From Nonomuraea helvata (lineage in GTDB: Bacteria > Actinomycetota > Actinomycetes > Streptosporangiales > Streptosporangiaceae), in assembly GCF_039535785.1 (NCBI RefSeq), contig NZ_BAAAXV010000008.1, forward strand, positions 620,001-684,000: 64,000 nt of DNA. The letters are read 5' to 3'. Below the pieces are notes generated by a model that was not told the DNA's origin, searched no databases, and saw only the letters and a list, made by a program, of their open reading frames with translations. Positions 32,280-40,954 of the stretch are shown piece by piece (position 1 is the stretch's first letter; each line of letters opens with the position of its first letter). The translations under genes and the position numbers were made by a program.

Positions 32280-33371
32280 GTGCACGGCGCAGACACCGAC
32301 GGGCGAGTAGTGGCCGCCGCGTGCACGATAGCCATCGACGACCTTCCCGACGGCCTCATCGTGACTGACCGATATGGCTGTGTGCTGGCCGTCAACCGGG
32401 CCGCCGCCAGGCTCACCGGGGTGGCCGTGGAGCGCGCCGTCGGCAGGCACATGAACGACGTGTTCCCCTTCCGTGATCACGACGGGCGCGACTGGTGGAA
32501 GGCGCTCGACCCGGAGGGCGGGCTGCCCATCAGGAGCAGGGTGCCGGAGCGTCCGCTGCACCTGCCCGGCGGCCAGGAGCTCTACGTCGCGGCCAGGCTC
32601 GTACGCGAGCCCGAGCGCTGCGGCGAGGTCGAGCGCGTCACGATCACCCTGCGCGACGGAGGCGCCCGCGCCCGGCTGGAGCGCAGCCGGGCCGATCTGG
32701 TCTCCACCGTGGCCCACGAGCTGCGCTCGCCGCTGACCAGCGTCAAGGGGTTCACCGCGACCATGCTGGCCAAGTGGTCCCGCTTCACCGACGAGCAGAA
32801 GCGGGTCATGCTCGAGACCGTCAACAACGACGCCGACCGCGTCACCCGGCTCATCACCGAGCTGCTCGACGTCTCACGCATCGAGTCGGGCCGTCTGGAG
32901 GTGCGCCGCCAGGTCGTCGACGTCCCCGCCAGGGCGCGCCGGCTCGTCGCCGGGCGTGTGGCGGCGGGGGAGGCCGAGGACCGTTTTCGCCTGGTGGTCG
33001 GCGATGACCTGCCGGAAATGTGGCTCGACCAGGACAAGATCGACCAGATCCTGGGTAATCTGGTGGAGAACGCGCTGCGTCACGGGCGTGGCACTGTGAC
33101 AATAGAGATCGAGTCCGTCGGATGGGGAGTTGCCGTGTCGGTGCGCGATGAGGGCGAGGGCATCGAGCCCGAGCTGGCCCCGCGCGTCTTCAGGCAGTTC
33201 TGGCGCGGCGGCAACAGCCGCAGGCGTGGCGGCACCGGGCTCGGCCTCTTCATCGTCAAGGGCCTGGTCGAGGCGCACGGCGGCACGATCATCGTGCAGC
33301 GCGCGCCCGAGGGCGGGGCGGAGTTTCGATTTACCGTGCCCACCGGCACGCCCGACTTCGCCACCCCGTAG
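32280..33371 (+). CDS. Soluble PAS-domain sensor histidine kinase (orphan)
   Basis: 363 residues with no transmembrane segment. A PAS domain (about 15-125; IDDLPDGLIVTDRYGCVLAVNRAAARLTG) is followed by HisKA with the H-box VSTVAHELRSPLTSVKGF (His near 146) and HATPase_c: N-box DQILGNLVENALRHG, G1 VRDEGEGIEPE, F-box RVFRQFWRGG, G2 GGTGLGLFIVKGLVEAHGG. All catalytic boxes are intact. GTG at 32280 follows GGAGGCAGG. No response regulator lies nearby. It sits between trmH and pheS, as in other actinomycetes. Confidence 0.92.
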   Translation: MHGADTDGRVVAAACTIAIDDLPDGLIVTDRYGCVLAVNRAAARLTGVAVERAVGRHMNDVFPFRDHDGRDWWKALDPEGGLPIRSRVPERPLHLPGGQELYVAARLVREPERCGEVERVTITLRDGGARARLERSRADLVSTVAHELRSPLTSVKGFTATMLAKWSRFTDEQKRVMLETVNNDADRVTRLITELLDVSRIESGRLEVRRQVVDVPARARRLVAGRVAAGEAEDRFRLVVGDDLPEMWLDQDKIDQILGNLVENALRHGRGTVTIEIESVGWGVAVSVRDEGEGIEPELAPRVFRQFWRGGNSRRRGGTGLGLFIVKGLVEAHGGTIIVQRAPEGGAEFRFTVPTGTPDFATP

Positions 33372-33402
33372 CGATCGAGTCGGCCCCGGTGGGCGGGCCC
33401 AC

Positions 33403-33408
33403 TAGACT
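33403..33408 (+). promoter_or_regulatory. Putative -10 box of pheST
   Basis: TAGACT at 33403-33408 lies about 36 bases before the pheS TTG. No attenuator or Phe-rich leader peptide is visible in the 72-base gap. Confidence 0.35.
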
Positions 33409-33443
33409 CTTTTCCGCTCAAGCCCTGGATACGGAGCTCACTC

Positions 33444-34541
33444 TTGTCTGACTACGACCCCGTCGAGGTGACACCGTTGCATGCCGACGAGGTGTCGCGC
33501 ATGGAGGCCGACGCCATCGCGGCGATCAAGGCGGCCGACAGCCTCGACGCACTCAAGCAGGCCAGGTTGGCGCATGCCGGCGACCGCTCGCCCATCGCCC
33601 TGGCCAACCGCGAGATCGGCGCCCTGCCGCCGGCCGCCCGTGCCGAGGCCGGCAAGCGCGTCGGCACCGCCCGCAAGGCGATCAACGAGGCGCTCGCCGG
33701 CCGCCAGGCCGAGCTGGAGGCCGAGCGTGACGCGCGGGTGCTCGTCGAGGAGAGCGTCGACGTCACCCTGCCGTGGGACCGGCGGCCGCGCGGCGCCCGC
33801 CACCCGCTGACCACGCTGCAGGAGCGCATCGCCGACGCGTTCGTCGCCATGGGATACGAGGTGGCCGAGGGCCCCGACCTCGAAGGCGAATGGTTCAACT
33901 TCGACGCTCTCAACATCGCGAAGGACCATCCGGCCCGTTCCGACCACGACACGTTCTTCGTGGGGTCGACCGACTCCGGCATGGTGCTGCGCACGCAGAC
34001 CTCGCCGGTGCAGATCCGCGCGCTGCTCCAGCGCGAGCTGCCGGTCTACGTGATCTCGCCGGGCAAGACGTTCCGCACCGACGAGCTCGACGCCACCCAC
34101 ACGCCGGTCTTCCACCAGACCGAGGGGCTGGCCGTGGACGAGGGCCTGACCATGGCCCACTTGAAGGGGACGCTCGACCGCTTCGCCGAGGTGATGTTCG
34201 GCAAGGGCATCACGACCCGGTTCCGGCCCAACTACTTCCCGTTCACCGAGCCGTCCGCCGAGATGGACCTCAAGTGCTTCGTCTGCCGCGGCGCCTCGGC
34301 CGTCCCCGGCAACCCGCCCTGCCGCACCTGCAAGTCGGAGGGCTGGATCGAGTGGGGCGGCTGCGGCATGGTCAACCCGCGCGTGCTGGTCGCCTGCGGG
34401 GTCGATCCGTCGCGGTATTCGGGGTTCGCGTTCGGCATGGGCATCGAGCGTACGCTGATGTTCCGCCACAACGCCGAGGACATGCGTGACATGGTCGAGG
34501 GGGACGTGCGCTTCACCCTCCCGTTCGGAATGGAGATCTGA
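33444..34541 (+). CDS. pheS: Phenylalanyl-tRNA synthetase alpha subunit
   Basis: Catalytic subunit of the heterotetramer (365 residues). The N-terminal coiled coil leads to HPLTTLQERIADAFVAMGYEVAEGPDLEGEWFNFDALN (motif 1 region), the motif 2 region LRTQTSPVQIRAL with TFRTDELDATHTPVFHQTEGLAVD, and motif 3 region (FAFGMGIERTLMFRHN). Cys residues CFVCRG and CRTCKSEGW form a small zinc-knuckle-like insert seen in bacterial PheS. TTG at 33444 follows GGAG by 8 bases. The stop overlaps the pheT ATG by one base. Confidence 0.95.
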   Translation: MSDYDPVEVTPLHADEVSRMEADAIAAIKAADSLDALKQARLAHAGDRSPIALANREIGALPPAARAEAGKRVGTARKAINEALAGRQAELEAERDARVLVEESVDVTLPWDRRPRGARHPLTTLQERIADAFVAMGYEVAEGPDLEGEWFNFDALNIAKDHPARSDHDTFFVGSTDSGMVLRTQTSPVQIRALLQRELPVYVISPGKTFRTDELDATHTPVFHQTEGLAVDEGLTMAHLKGTLDRFAEVMFGKGITTRFRPNYFPFTEPSAEMDLKCFVCRGASAVPGNPPCRTCKSEGWIEWGGCGMVNPRVLVACGVDPSRYSGFAFGMGIERTLMFRHNAEDMRDMVEGDVRFTLPFGMEI

Positions 34542-37096
34542 TGAAGGTCCCGCTTTCCTGGCTGCGGGAGTATGTCGATCTCCCGGCGGCCACCGCCCAC
34601 GAGGTGGCCGACAAGCTCACCGCCGCCGGGCTCAAACTGGAGTCCATCTCCTCGCACGGCCACGACGTCAAGAACGTCGTCGTCGGCGAGGTCCTCGAGA
34701 TCGAGGAGCTGACCGGCTTCAAGAAGCCGATCAGGCACTGCAAGGTCGAGACGGGCGAGGCGACGCCACGCGAGATCGTCTGTGGCGCCACCAACTTCGT
34801 CGCCGGCGACCGCGTGCCCGTCGTGCTGCCCGGTGGCGTGCTGCCCGGCGGGTTCGAGGTCGGGGCGCGCAAGACGTACGGGCGCATGTCGGAGGGCATG
34901 ATCTGCTCCGAGCGTGAGCTCGGGCTCGGTGACGATCACGGCGGCATCATGGTGCTGCCGCCCGGCACCCCGATCGGCGCGGACGTGGTCGAGCTGCTCG
35001 GCCTGCGTGACGAGGTCATCGAGCTGGAGATCACGCCCGACATCGGCTACGCGCTGTCGATCAGGGGCGTCGCGCGCGAGGTGGCGACCGCGTTCGGGGT
35101 GGAGTTCCGCGACCCCGCCGGCGTCGAGCCGCCCGCCGAGACCGGCCCGTCGTGGCCGGCCTCGATCGCCGACCCGACCGCCTGCGACAGGTTCGTGCTG
35201 CGCGAGGTCCGCGGCTTCGACCCGGCCGCCCAGAGCCCGCTCTGGATGCGGGTACGCCTCACGCGCGCCGGCATGCGGCCCGTGTCGCTGGCCGTCGACA
35301 TCGCCAACTACCTGATGCTGGAGCTCGGCCAGCCGCTGCACACGTTCGACCGCGACAAGCTGACCGGCGAGATCGTCGTGCGCCGGGCCGCGGCGGGCGA
35401 GCGCCTCGAGACGCTCGACCACGTCGTACGCGAACTCGACCCCGACGACATCCTCATCACCGACCAGTCGGGGCCGATCTCGATGGCCGGCACGATGGGC
35501 GGGCTGGAGACCGAGATCTCCGACGGTTCGACCGACATCGTCATCGAGGCCGCGCACTTCTCCGCGACCGGCATCTCGCGCGAGTCGCGTCGGCACGGGC
35601 TGGTGTCGGAGGCGTCCAAGCGGTTCGAGCGCGGCGTCGACCGGGAGCTGCCGCTCGTCGCCTCGTGGCGGGCCGTGCAGCTGCTGGCCGAGCTGGGCGG
35701 CGCCACCATCCAGCCCGGGGTCACGCACGCCGAGGTCGAGGTGTCGCCGCCGCGCATCGCGATCCCGTCCGGCTACCCCGGCACCGTCGCGGGCGTCGAC
35801 TACTCCCGGGACACCGTGATCGCCCGGCTGGAGCAGGTCGGCTGTGTCGTGACGCCCGGCAGCGACCCGGCCGTGCGCAAGGGCGGCGTCGACCCGACCG
35901 GCGTCGTCACCGGCGGCGCGCTGGCGGCCAAGCTGGCCGTCACCGGCGACGACATGATCACAGTGACGCCGCCGTCGTGGCGTCCCGACCTCACCGACCC
36001 CAACGACCTGGCCGAAGAGGTCATCCGGCTGGAGGGTTACGAGAGCCTGCCGTCGGTGCTGCCGTCCGCCCCTGCCGGCGCGGGCCTCACCGAGGGGCAG
36101 CGGCTGCGCAGGCGGATCGGCCGGGCGCTGGCCGAGGGCGGCTACGTCGAGGTGCTCAACTACCCGTTCATCAGCCCCGACGACTTCGACCGGCTGCTGC
36201 TGCCCGCCGACGACGCGCGCCGCCACGCCATGCGGCTGGCCAACCCGCTGTCGGAGGACGAGCCGCTGATGCGCACGACGCTGCTGCCGGGGCTGCTCAA
36301 GACCCTGGTGCGCAACGTCGGCCGCGGCTTCTCGGACGTGGCGCTGTTCGAGACGGGGCCGGTCTACCGGCCACGCGAGGGAGCTCCCGAGGTGGCGCCG
36401 GTGCTCGGGGTCGAGCGCCGCCCGACCGCCGAGGAGCTGGCCTCGATCGAGGCGGCCCTGCCCGACCAGCCGCTGCGGGTCGCGGTGGTGCTGGCCGGGG
36501 AGTTCGAGCGGTCCGGCTGGTGGGGCGGCGGGCGCGAGGCTTCCTGGGCCGACGCGGTGCAGGCCGCCCGGACGGTCGCGGGCGAGGCCCGGCTGGAGCT
36601 GTCGATCAGCGCCGACCAGCACGAGCCCTGGCACCCCGGCCGCTGCGCCGCCCTCTACGTGGGCGACACGCTGGTGGGACACGCGGGCGAGCTGCACCCG
36701 CGCGTCATCGAGGCGTACGGGCTGCCCAAGCGGACCGTGGCCATGGAGCTGGAGATCTCCCGCCTGGAGGCCGCCATGCCCGGGCCGGTCCAGACGCCCG
36801 CGGTGTCGGCCTACCCGGTGGCCACGCAGGACGTCGCGCTGATCGTCCCCGACTTCACGCCTGTCGCCGACGTGGAGGCCGCCCTGCGCGACGGGGCGGG
36901 CGAGCTGCTGGAGTCGATCCGGCTGTTCGACGTGTACGTGGGGGAGCAGGTGGGCGCGGGCAACAAGTCGCTCGCGTACACGATGCGCTTCCGGGCCGCG
37001 GACCGGACGTTGACGGTCGAGGAGACGACGGCGGCGCGCGACGCGGCGGTGGCCATGGCGGCCGACCGCGTAGGGGCTCAGCTGCGTAGCGCCTGA
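34541..37096 (+). CDS. pheT: Phenylalanyl-tRNA synthetase beta subunit
   Basis: Beta subunit with editing activity (851 residues). MKVPLSWLREYVDLP opens the protein, then the tRNA-binding OB domain (VGEVLEIEELTGFKKPIRHCKVETG), B3/B4 editing domain (PLHTFDRDKLTGEIVVRRA), B5 domain (VTPPSWRPDLTDPNDLAEEVIRLEGY), a synthetase-like core, and the C-terminal anticodon-binding FDX-ACB domain (YPVATQDVALIVPD; NKSLAYTMRFRAADRTLT). Coupled to pheS by the TGATG overlap. Confidence 0.96.
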   Translation: MKVPLSWLREYVDLPAATAHEVADKLTAAGLKLESISSHGHDVKNVVVGEVLEIEELTGFKKPIRHCKVETGEATPREIVCGATNFVAGDRVPVVLPGGVLPGGFEVGARKTYGRMSEGMICSERELGLGDDHGGIMVLPPGTPIGADVVELLGLRDEVIELEITPDIGYALSIRGVAREVATAFGVEFRDPAGVEPPAETGPSWPASIADPTACDRFVLREVRGFDPAAQSPLWMRVRLTRAGMRPVSLAVDIANYLMLELGQPLHTFDRDKLTGEIVVRRAAAGERLETLDHVVRELDPDDILITDQSGPISMAGTMGGLETEISDGSTDIVIEAAHFSATGISRESRRHGLVSEASKRFERGVDRELPLVASWRAVQLLAELGGATIQPGVTHAEVEVSPPRIAIPSGYPGTVAGVDYSRDTVIARLEQVGCVVTPGSDPAVRKGGVDPTGVVTGGALAAKLAVTGDDMITVTPPSWRPDLTDPNDLAEEVIRLEGYESLPSVLPSAPAGAGLTEGQRLRRRIGRALAEGGYVEVLNYPFISPDDFDRLLLPADDARRHAMRLANPLSEDEPLMRTTLLPGLLKTLVRNVGRGFSDVALFETGPVYRPREGAPEVAPVLGVERRPTAEELASIEAALPDQPLRVAVVLAGEFERSGWWGGGREASWADAVQAARTVAGEARLELSISADQHEPWHPGRCAALYVGDTLVGHAGELHPRVIEAYGLPKRTVAMELEISRLEAAMPGPVQTPAVSAYPVATQDVALIVPDFTPVADVEAALRDGAGELLESIRLFDVYVGEQVGAGNKSLAYTMRFRAADRTLTVEETTAARDAAVAMAADRVGAQLRSA

Positions 37097-37106
37097 TACG
37101 GGTGAG

Positions 37107-37136
37107 GGGCTGGTACGGCGGCTGCCGTGCCGGCCC
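37107..37136. terminator. Terminator between pheT and the Uma2 gene
   Basis: GGGCTGGTACGGC (37107-37119) pairs with GCCGTGCCGGCCC (37124-37136), with two G-U pairs, around GGCT, and is followed by TTAT. It lies between convergent genes and directly abuts the minus-strand stop. Confidence 0.8.
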
Positions 37137-37751
37137 TTATCGCGTTCTGCGCTTGCACAGCTTGGTGAGGTCGATGTCGATGTCGAAGGGAACGGTGAGC
37201 TTGAGCCTGTCATGATGGACGCCGGCGAGCGCGTAGGTCTTCGTGCCAGGGTCGCGCTCGAAGACGAAGACAGCCGGTTTGCCACCGACTTCCTCGATAC
37301 GCCAGAAGTGGGGAATCCCCGCCTCTGCGTAGAGGACGGGCTTGCGCTCTCTGTCGCGTAGCTCGGAGTCGGGTGAGACCACTTCCACGGCGAGGATGAC
37401 GTCGCCGGCCTGAAAACAGGTGACGTCGAGGTCGAAGTTCGCGTGGGGGTCCACGACCATCAGGTCCGGCTCCGGGCGCTGCTGTCGAGCCAGCTTGACG
37501 CTCATGTTATCGACCACTTCGTGGCCTGGTGGCAGGAAATCTTCCAAGGCGTTGCACAGTCGGCGGATGACCGATTGGTGGAAGTATCGCTGCGGGCTCA
37601 CGAACACCAAGCTTCCATCAATCAACTCTGTGTGCGCAGGCAAATCCGGAATGTGATCGAGATCTTCTGCTACGAAGCCCTCTGGCGGCGGGAAGACCCA
37701 GTCGGGTAGCGAGGGAGGCGTCATCCTTGCGATCACCGCTTCGGCCGTCAT
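37137..37751 (-). CDS. Uma2-family (DUF820) nuclease-fold protein, copy 1
   Basis: PD-(D/E)xK-fold protein of 204 residues. The core shows PEPDLMVVDP (Asp), VILAVEVVSPDSE (Glu-x-x-Ser), and RERKPVLYAEAGIPHFWRIE (Lys and Tyr), the standard Uma2 signature. The N-terminus has HTELIDGSLVFVSPQ. Families of many paralogues per genome are typical of filamentous actinomycetes; activity is unknown. A related gene lies at 38.1 kb, and a 71-bp block (37591-37661) is identical in both. Base composition is lower in GC than the neighbours. Confidence 0.87.
   Translation of the reverse strand: MTAEAVIARMTPPSLPDWVFPPPEGFVAEDLDHIPDLPAHTELIDGSLVFVSPQRYFHQSVIRRLCNALEDFLPPGHEVVDNMSVKLARQQRPEPDLMVVDPHANFDLDVTCFQAGDVILAVEVVSPDSELRDRERKPVLYAEAGIPHFWRIEEVGGKPAVFVFERDPGTKTYALAGVHHDRLKLTVPFDIDIDLTKLCKRRTR
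37591..37661. repeat. 71-bp exact repeat, copy 1 (within Uma2 gene)
   Basis: Identical base for base to 38515-38585. It encodes the segment around the IPDLPAHTELIDGSLVFVSP core in both Uma2 genes, which differ clearly elsewhere. Confidence 0.93.
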
Positions 37752-37829
37752 GGTTCAACGCTACCAATGTATGGGGCTCACGCCACGTAAACGACTGCAT
37801 ACGCTAACGAAGATGAGGATGGGAGGAAG

Positions 37830-38063
37830 ATGAGGCAGTTGCTGGTGTTCGCCGAGCGGGACGACGCCGAGGAGGTCGCGGAGACACTCGGCGAGTGGTT
37901 CCCGGCGCTCGGGGTGCCACGGGTGGTGCGGGAGACGCTGGCCGGGGAGGACGACGCCGAGGACGCGCAGTGGCTGGTCGTCGTCGAAGGGCTGGACGAG
38001 GGTGCGCTGGCCAAGGTGGATGAGCTGGTGGAGCGGTACGAAGGGTGGCGCGAGGCGGGTTGA
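37830..38063 (+). CDS. Hypothetical small protein between two Uma2 genes
   Basis: 77 residues, acidic, no membrane segment or Cys. MRQLLVFAERDDAEEVAETLGEWFPALG reads as an alpha/beta ACT-like or ferredoxin-like fold with alternating strands and helices (second strand DAQWLVVVEGLDEGALAKVDELVERY). ATG at 37830 has a strong GGGAGGAAG directly upstream and codon use fits the genome, so it is likely real. No family recognised. Confidence 0.65.
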   Translation: MRQLLVFAERDDAEEVAETLGEWFPALGVPRVVRETLAGEDDAEDAQWLVVVEGLDEGALAKVDELVERYEGWREAG

Positions 38064-38069
38064 GCCCGC

Positions 38070-38675
38070 TCAGAGCTGGTCGACCTCGGCCAAGTCGATG
38101 GCAAGCTCGAAGGGTACGGATACCTTCAGGAAGTCGTGGTGAATGCCAGTAATGACGTATGCGTTGGATGCGGGGTCCAACTCGTAAACATAGACTACGG
38201 GCTTGCCCGCGATCTTCTCGATCCGCCAGAAGTGTTGAATCGCGGCTTCAGCGTAGAGCTGCGGTTTGCGGTGACGGTCGCGGTCCTTGGACTCAGGAGA
38301 GACGACCTCTATGGCGAGGACCACATCTCGCGCCTCGTAGAAGGTCTCGTCGTCGTCGCGTACGGCTTCGGCCTTGATCACCATGAGGTCAGGCTCTGGG
38401 CGCTGGCTTGGGCCCAGAATGACGCTCATCTCGCGTCGCACCCGGAAGTCCTTCGGGGCGGCTTGGCGCAGGGCGACGACGAGGAGGTCGACGATCAGCG
38501 CATGGAAGGAGGCTTGCGGGCTCACGAACACCAAGCTTCCATCAATCAACTCTGTGTGCGCAGGCAAATCCGGAATGTGATCGAGGTCTTCCGCGACGAA
38601 CCCTCCTGGCGGAGGAAACACCCAGTCGGGCAGCGAGGGATGCGTCATCTCTTCGATCACCGCTTCGGCCGTCAT
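38070..38675 (-). CDS. Uma2-family (DUF820) nuclease-fold protein, copy 2
   Basis: 201-residue paralogue of the gene at 37.1 kb. Same N-terminus (MTAEAVIEEMTHPSLPDWVFPP) and core (PEPDLMVIKAEAVR, VVLAIEVVSPESKDRD, RKPQLYAEAAIQHFWRIEK). The C-terminal halves differ in most positions and the middle (KDFRVRREMSVILG versus GHEVVDNMSVKLA) is unrelated in detail, but one 71-bp block is identical. The promoter regions also resemble each other (CAACGCTACCAAT, then GCTCACGCC), pointing to a duplication that included the promoter. Confidence 0.87.
   Translation of the reverse strand: MTAEAVIEEMTHPSLPDWVFPPPGGFVAEDLDHIPDLPAHTELIDGSLVFVSPQASFHALIVDLLVVALRQAAPKDFRVRREMSVILGPSQRPEPDLMVIKAEAVRDDDETFYEARDVVLAIEVVSPESKDRDRHRKPQLYAEAAIQHFWRIEKIAGKPVVYVYELDPASNAYVITGIHHDFLKVSVPFELAIDLAEVDQL
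38515..38585. repeat. 71-bp exact repeat, copy 2 (within Uma2 gene)
   Basis: Identical to 37591-37661, in the same orientation and the same reading frame. Confidence 0.93.
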
Positions 38676-38796
38676 GCTCCAACGCTACCAATCTAATGTG
38701 CTCACGCCCTGTGAATGCGTACATACATTTAGCATGATCGTTCGTCGGTCGCGAACGGGCTATCCGTGACGCGGTGGGGCAGTGGAGAGTGGCGGC

Positions 38797-39537
38797 ATGC
38801 GTATCGCTGTGTTGTCGGACATTCATGGGGTCCTGCCCGCGCTCGAGGCCGTGCTGGCCGAGCCCGAGGTGGCCGCGGCCGATCTGATCGCGTTGACCGG
38901 GGACATGGCCGCGGGGCCGATGCCTGTCGAGACGCTCGACGTGCTCGTCTCGCTGGGCGAGCGGGCGTTGTGGGTCAACGGGAACGCCGACAGGGAGCTG
39001 GTGGAGGCGGTCCGGGGGAAGGAGTGCCCGTATCCCGTGTCGCAGTGGGCGGCCGAGCAGCTTCGGGACGATCAGGTCGAGTTGCTGGCCGGGCTGCCCG
39101 ATCGGCAGGTGGTCGAGCTGGGGCGGCTGGGGAGCACGCTGTTCGTGCACGCGACGCCGCGCAGGGATGACGAGATGATCCTCGTGGACAGTTCGCTGGA
39201 GCGGTGGGGCGAGGTGCTGGCGGGGGAGGGCGCCGACACCGTGGTGGTGGGGAACACGCACATGCCGTTCGTACGGCTGGCCGACCGGGTGCTGGTCGTC
39301 AACCCCGGGTCAGTCGGCATGCCGTACGGCAAGGACGGGGCGCACTGGGCGCTGCTCGACGGCGGGACCGGGGCCGTGACCCTGCGCCGGACCCCTCTCG
39401 ACGCGGCCCGGGTGGGGGAGCGGCTGGTCAGGGAGAGCGGGTTCGGCGGGATCGAGGAGTGGGTGGCGGCTTACGTGACCAGCGTCTACTCCGATGCCGA
39501 GGCGCTGCGGGCGTTCGCCGAGTCGGAAAACCGGTGA
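38797..39537 (+). CDS. Calcineurin-like metallophosphoesterase
   Basis: YfcE/MJ0936-type phosphodiesterase fold (246 residues). Metal ligands are in order: SDIHG (DxH), LTGDMAAGP (Asp), VNGNADRE (GNxD), LFVHATP (His) and VVGNTHMPF (His; GNTH where many have GHTH). VVNPGSVGMPY is the usual closing motif. Cytosolic; substrate unknown. ATG at 38797 has GGAGAG upstream. Convergent with the exporter gene. Confidence 0.9.
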   Translation: MRIAVLSDIHGVLPALEAVLAEPEVAAADLIALTGDMAAGPMPVETLDVLVSLGERALWVNGNADRELVEAVRGKECPYPVSQWAAEQLRDDQVELLAGLPDRQVVELGRLGSTLFVHATPRRDDEMILVDSSLERWGEVLAGEGADTVVVGNTHMPFVRLADRVLVVNPGSVGMPYGKDGAHWALLDGGTGAVTLRRTPLDAARVGERLVRESGFGGIEEWVAAYVTSVYSDAEALRAFAESENR

Positions 39538-39558
39538 GCCAGGCGGCCGGCTGGTGAG

Positions 39559-40857
39559 CTAGGCGACGGCCGCGTCCCTGCGGGCCTTCTCCGCCAGGGC
39601 GTGCTCGTCCGTTCGGGCGTCGTACCTGCGGAACTTCGGCAGCGCGGCGGCCAGGCCGAGGACGGCGGCCACGCAGAGCAGGCCGCCCGATCCCAGGGAG
39701 AAGCGGGTGCCGCCGATATTGGCCATCAGGCTGGCCCGGGCGTTGCCCAGCATCGGGCCGGAGGCGTACGACAGCAGCTCGATCCCGGCCAGGCGGCCGC
39801 GCAGCTCCTGCGGGATGGTCTGGTTCCACATGGTCGTGCGGAAGATGCCGCTGACCATGTCGGCGGCGCCCGCGAACGCGATGCAGACGACCAGGACCCA
39901 GACGTTAGGGGTCAGCGCGCACAGGGCCACCCCCGCGCCCCACAGGGTCGCCGCCACGATCACGCCGAGGCCCTGGCGCTTGACGCGGGCCGTCCAGGCG
40001 CCGGTGAGCGAGGCGATCAGCGCGCCCACCGCCGACGCCGAGTACAGCAGCCCCAGCGCCTGCGGGGCGCGCAGCTCGTCGGCCAGGAACGGGAACAGGG
40101 ACGTCGCCATCGCGAACACCATGGCCGCGATGTCCACCAGGTACGTCCCCATCAGGTCGCTGCGGCCCATCGCGTACCGCACACCCTCGACCAGCGACTT
40201 CAGCGACGCCGGGGCGGCGTCCTCGGCGGGTGGCAGTGACCTGATCCGCCAGAGCAGGACCAGCGACAGCACGAAGCTCAGCGTGTCGATGCCGTACGCC
40301 GCCGCCGGGCCGTACGCCGTCACCAGCAGGCCGCCCAGGGCCGGGGCCACGATGGCGCCGAAGTTCCAGCGCATGCTCGACAGCACCGCCGCCGCGCCCT
40401 GCTGCTCGTGCTTGACCACCTGCTGGAAGACGGCCTCCAGGCTCGGCCGCTGCAGGCAGGAAATGCCCGTGGAGATGCCGCCTATCACGTACAGGACCCA
40501 GACCTGGGGGTTCGGGAGCAGCGCGTTGACCATGAGGGCGGCGGTGGTGACGAGCAGACCCAGCTCGCTCAGGACGATGATCCTGCGGCGGTCGAGCGCG
40601 TCGGCGATCGCCCCGCCCCACAGGCCGCACACCACCATCGGGACGAACTCCGCGAGGCTCACCAGCCCGACCGCGAGGTAGGAGTCCGTGAGCTCCTTCA
40701 TCTGGTACGGCACCGCGACCATGGTGATCATCGTGCCGAACATCGTGACCACGCCTGAGCTGAACAGCAGGCGGTAGTCGCGGGAGTCGCGGAGGGGACT
40801 CAGGTCTATGGAGAGGTTGCGCAGCAGGCGCTTCAGTCCATCGGGCACGAGGGTCAA
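39559..40857 (-). CDS. MFS transporter (EntS-like drug/siderophore exporter type)
   Basis: 432 residues and 12 predicted transmembrane helices. The N-terminus LSPLRDSRDYRLLFSSGVVTMFGTMITMVAVPYQM is typical of the MFS_3/EntS group. The loop-2-3 motif is GGAIADALDRRRIIV, and the helix 4-5 region has LQRPSLEAVFQQVV. The second half has GIFRTTMWNQTIPQELRGRLAGIELLSYASGP. Likely exports a small molecule; substrate unknown. TTG at 40857 is tentative, with GTG at 40848 as the alternative; neither has a good ribosome site. Confidence 0.87.
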   Translation of the reverse strand: MTLVPDGLKRLLRNLSIDLSPLRDSRDYRLLFSSGVVTMFGTMITMVAVPYQMKELTDSYLAVGLVSLAEFVPMVVCGLWGGAIADALDRRRIIVLSELGLLVTTAALMVNALLPNPQVWVLYVIGGISTGISCLQRPSLEAVFQQVVKHEQQGAAAVLSSMRWNFGAIVAPALGGLLVTAYGPAAAYGIDTLSFVLSLVLLWRIRSLPPAEDAAPASLKSLVEGVRYAMGRSDLMGTYLVDIAAMVFAMATSLFPFLADELRAPQALGLLYSASAVGALIASLTGAWTARVKRQGLGVIVAATLWGAGVALCALTPNVWVLVVCIAFAGAADMVSGIFRTTMWNQTIPQELRGRLAGIELLSYASGPMLGNARASLMANIGGTRFSLGSGGLLCVAAVLGLAAALPKFRRYDARTDEHALAEKARRDAAVA

Positions 40858-40910
40858 TTGTCCGATGGGGCAGATGATCTGGGCAAATCGTTTTCAGCCG
40901 GAAAGCCGAA

Positions 40911-40933
40911 GGCCCCCGCGGGGAGCGGGGGCC
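40911..40933 (-). terminator. Terminator after the NTF2-like gene
   Basis: GGCCCCCGC (40911-40919) pairs with GCGGGGGCC (40925-40933). On the minus strand it follows the small SnoaL-like gene and precedes the MFS gene. Confidence 0.75.
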
Positions 40934-40954
40934 TCGAGAGTGGGCTGTTCGGGG

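Noticed and set aside
34232..37285. 1017-codon open frame antisense to pheT
   Set aside because: Same shadow effect; spans the terminator after pheT and has no recognisable domain.
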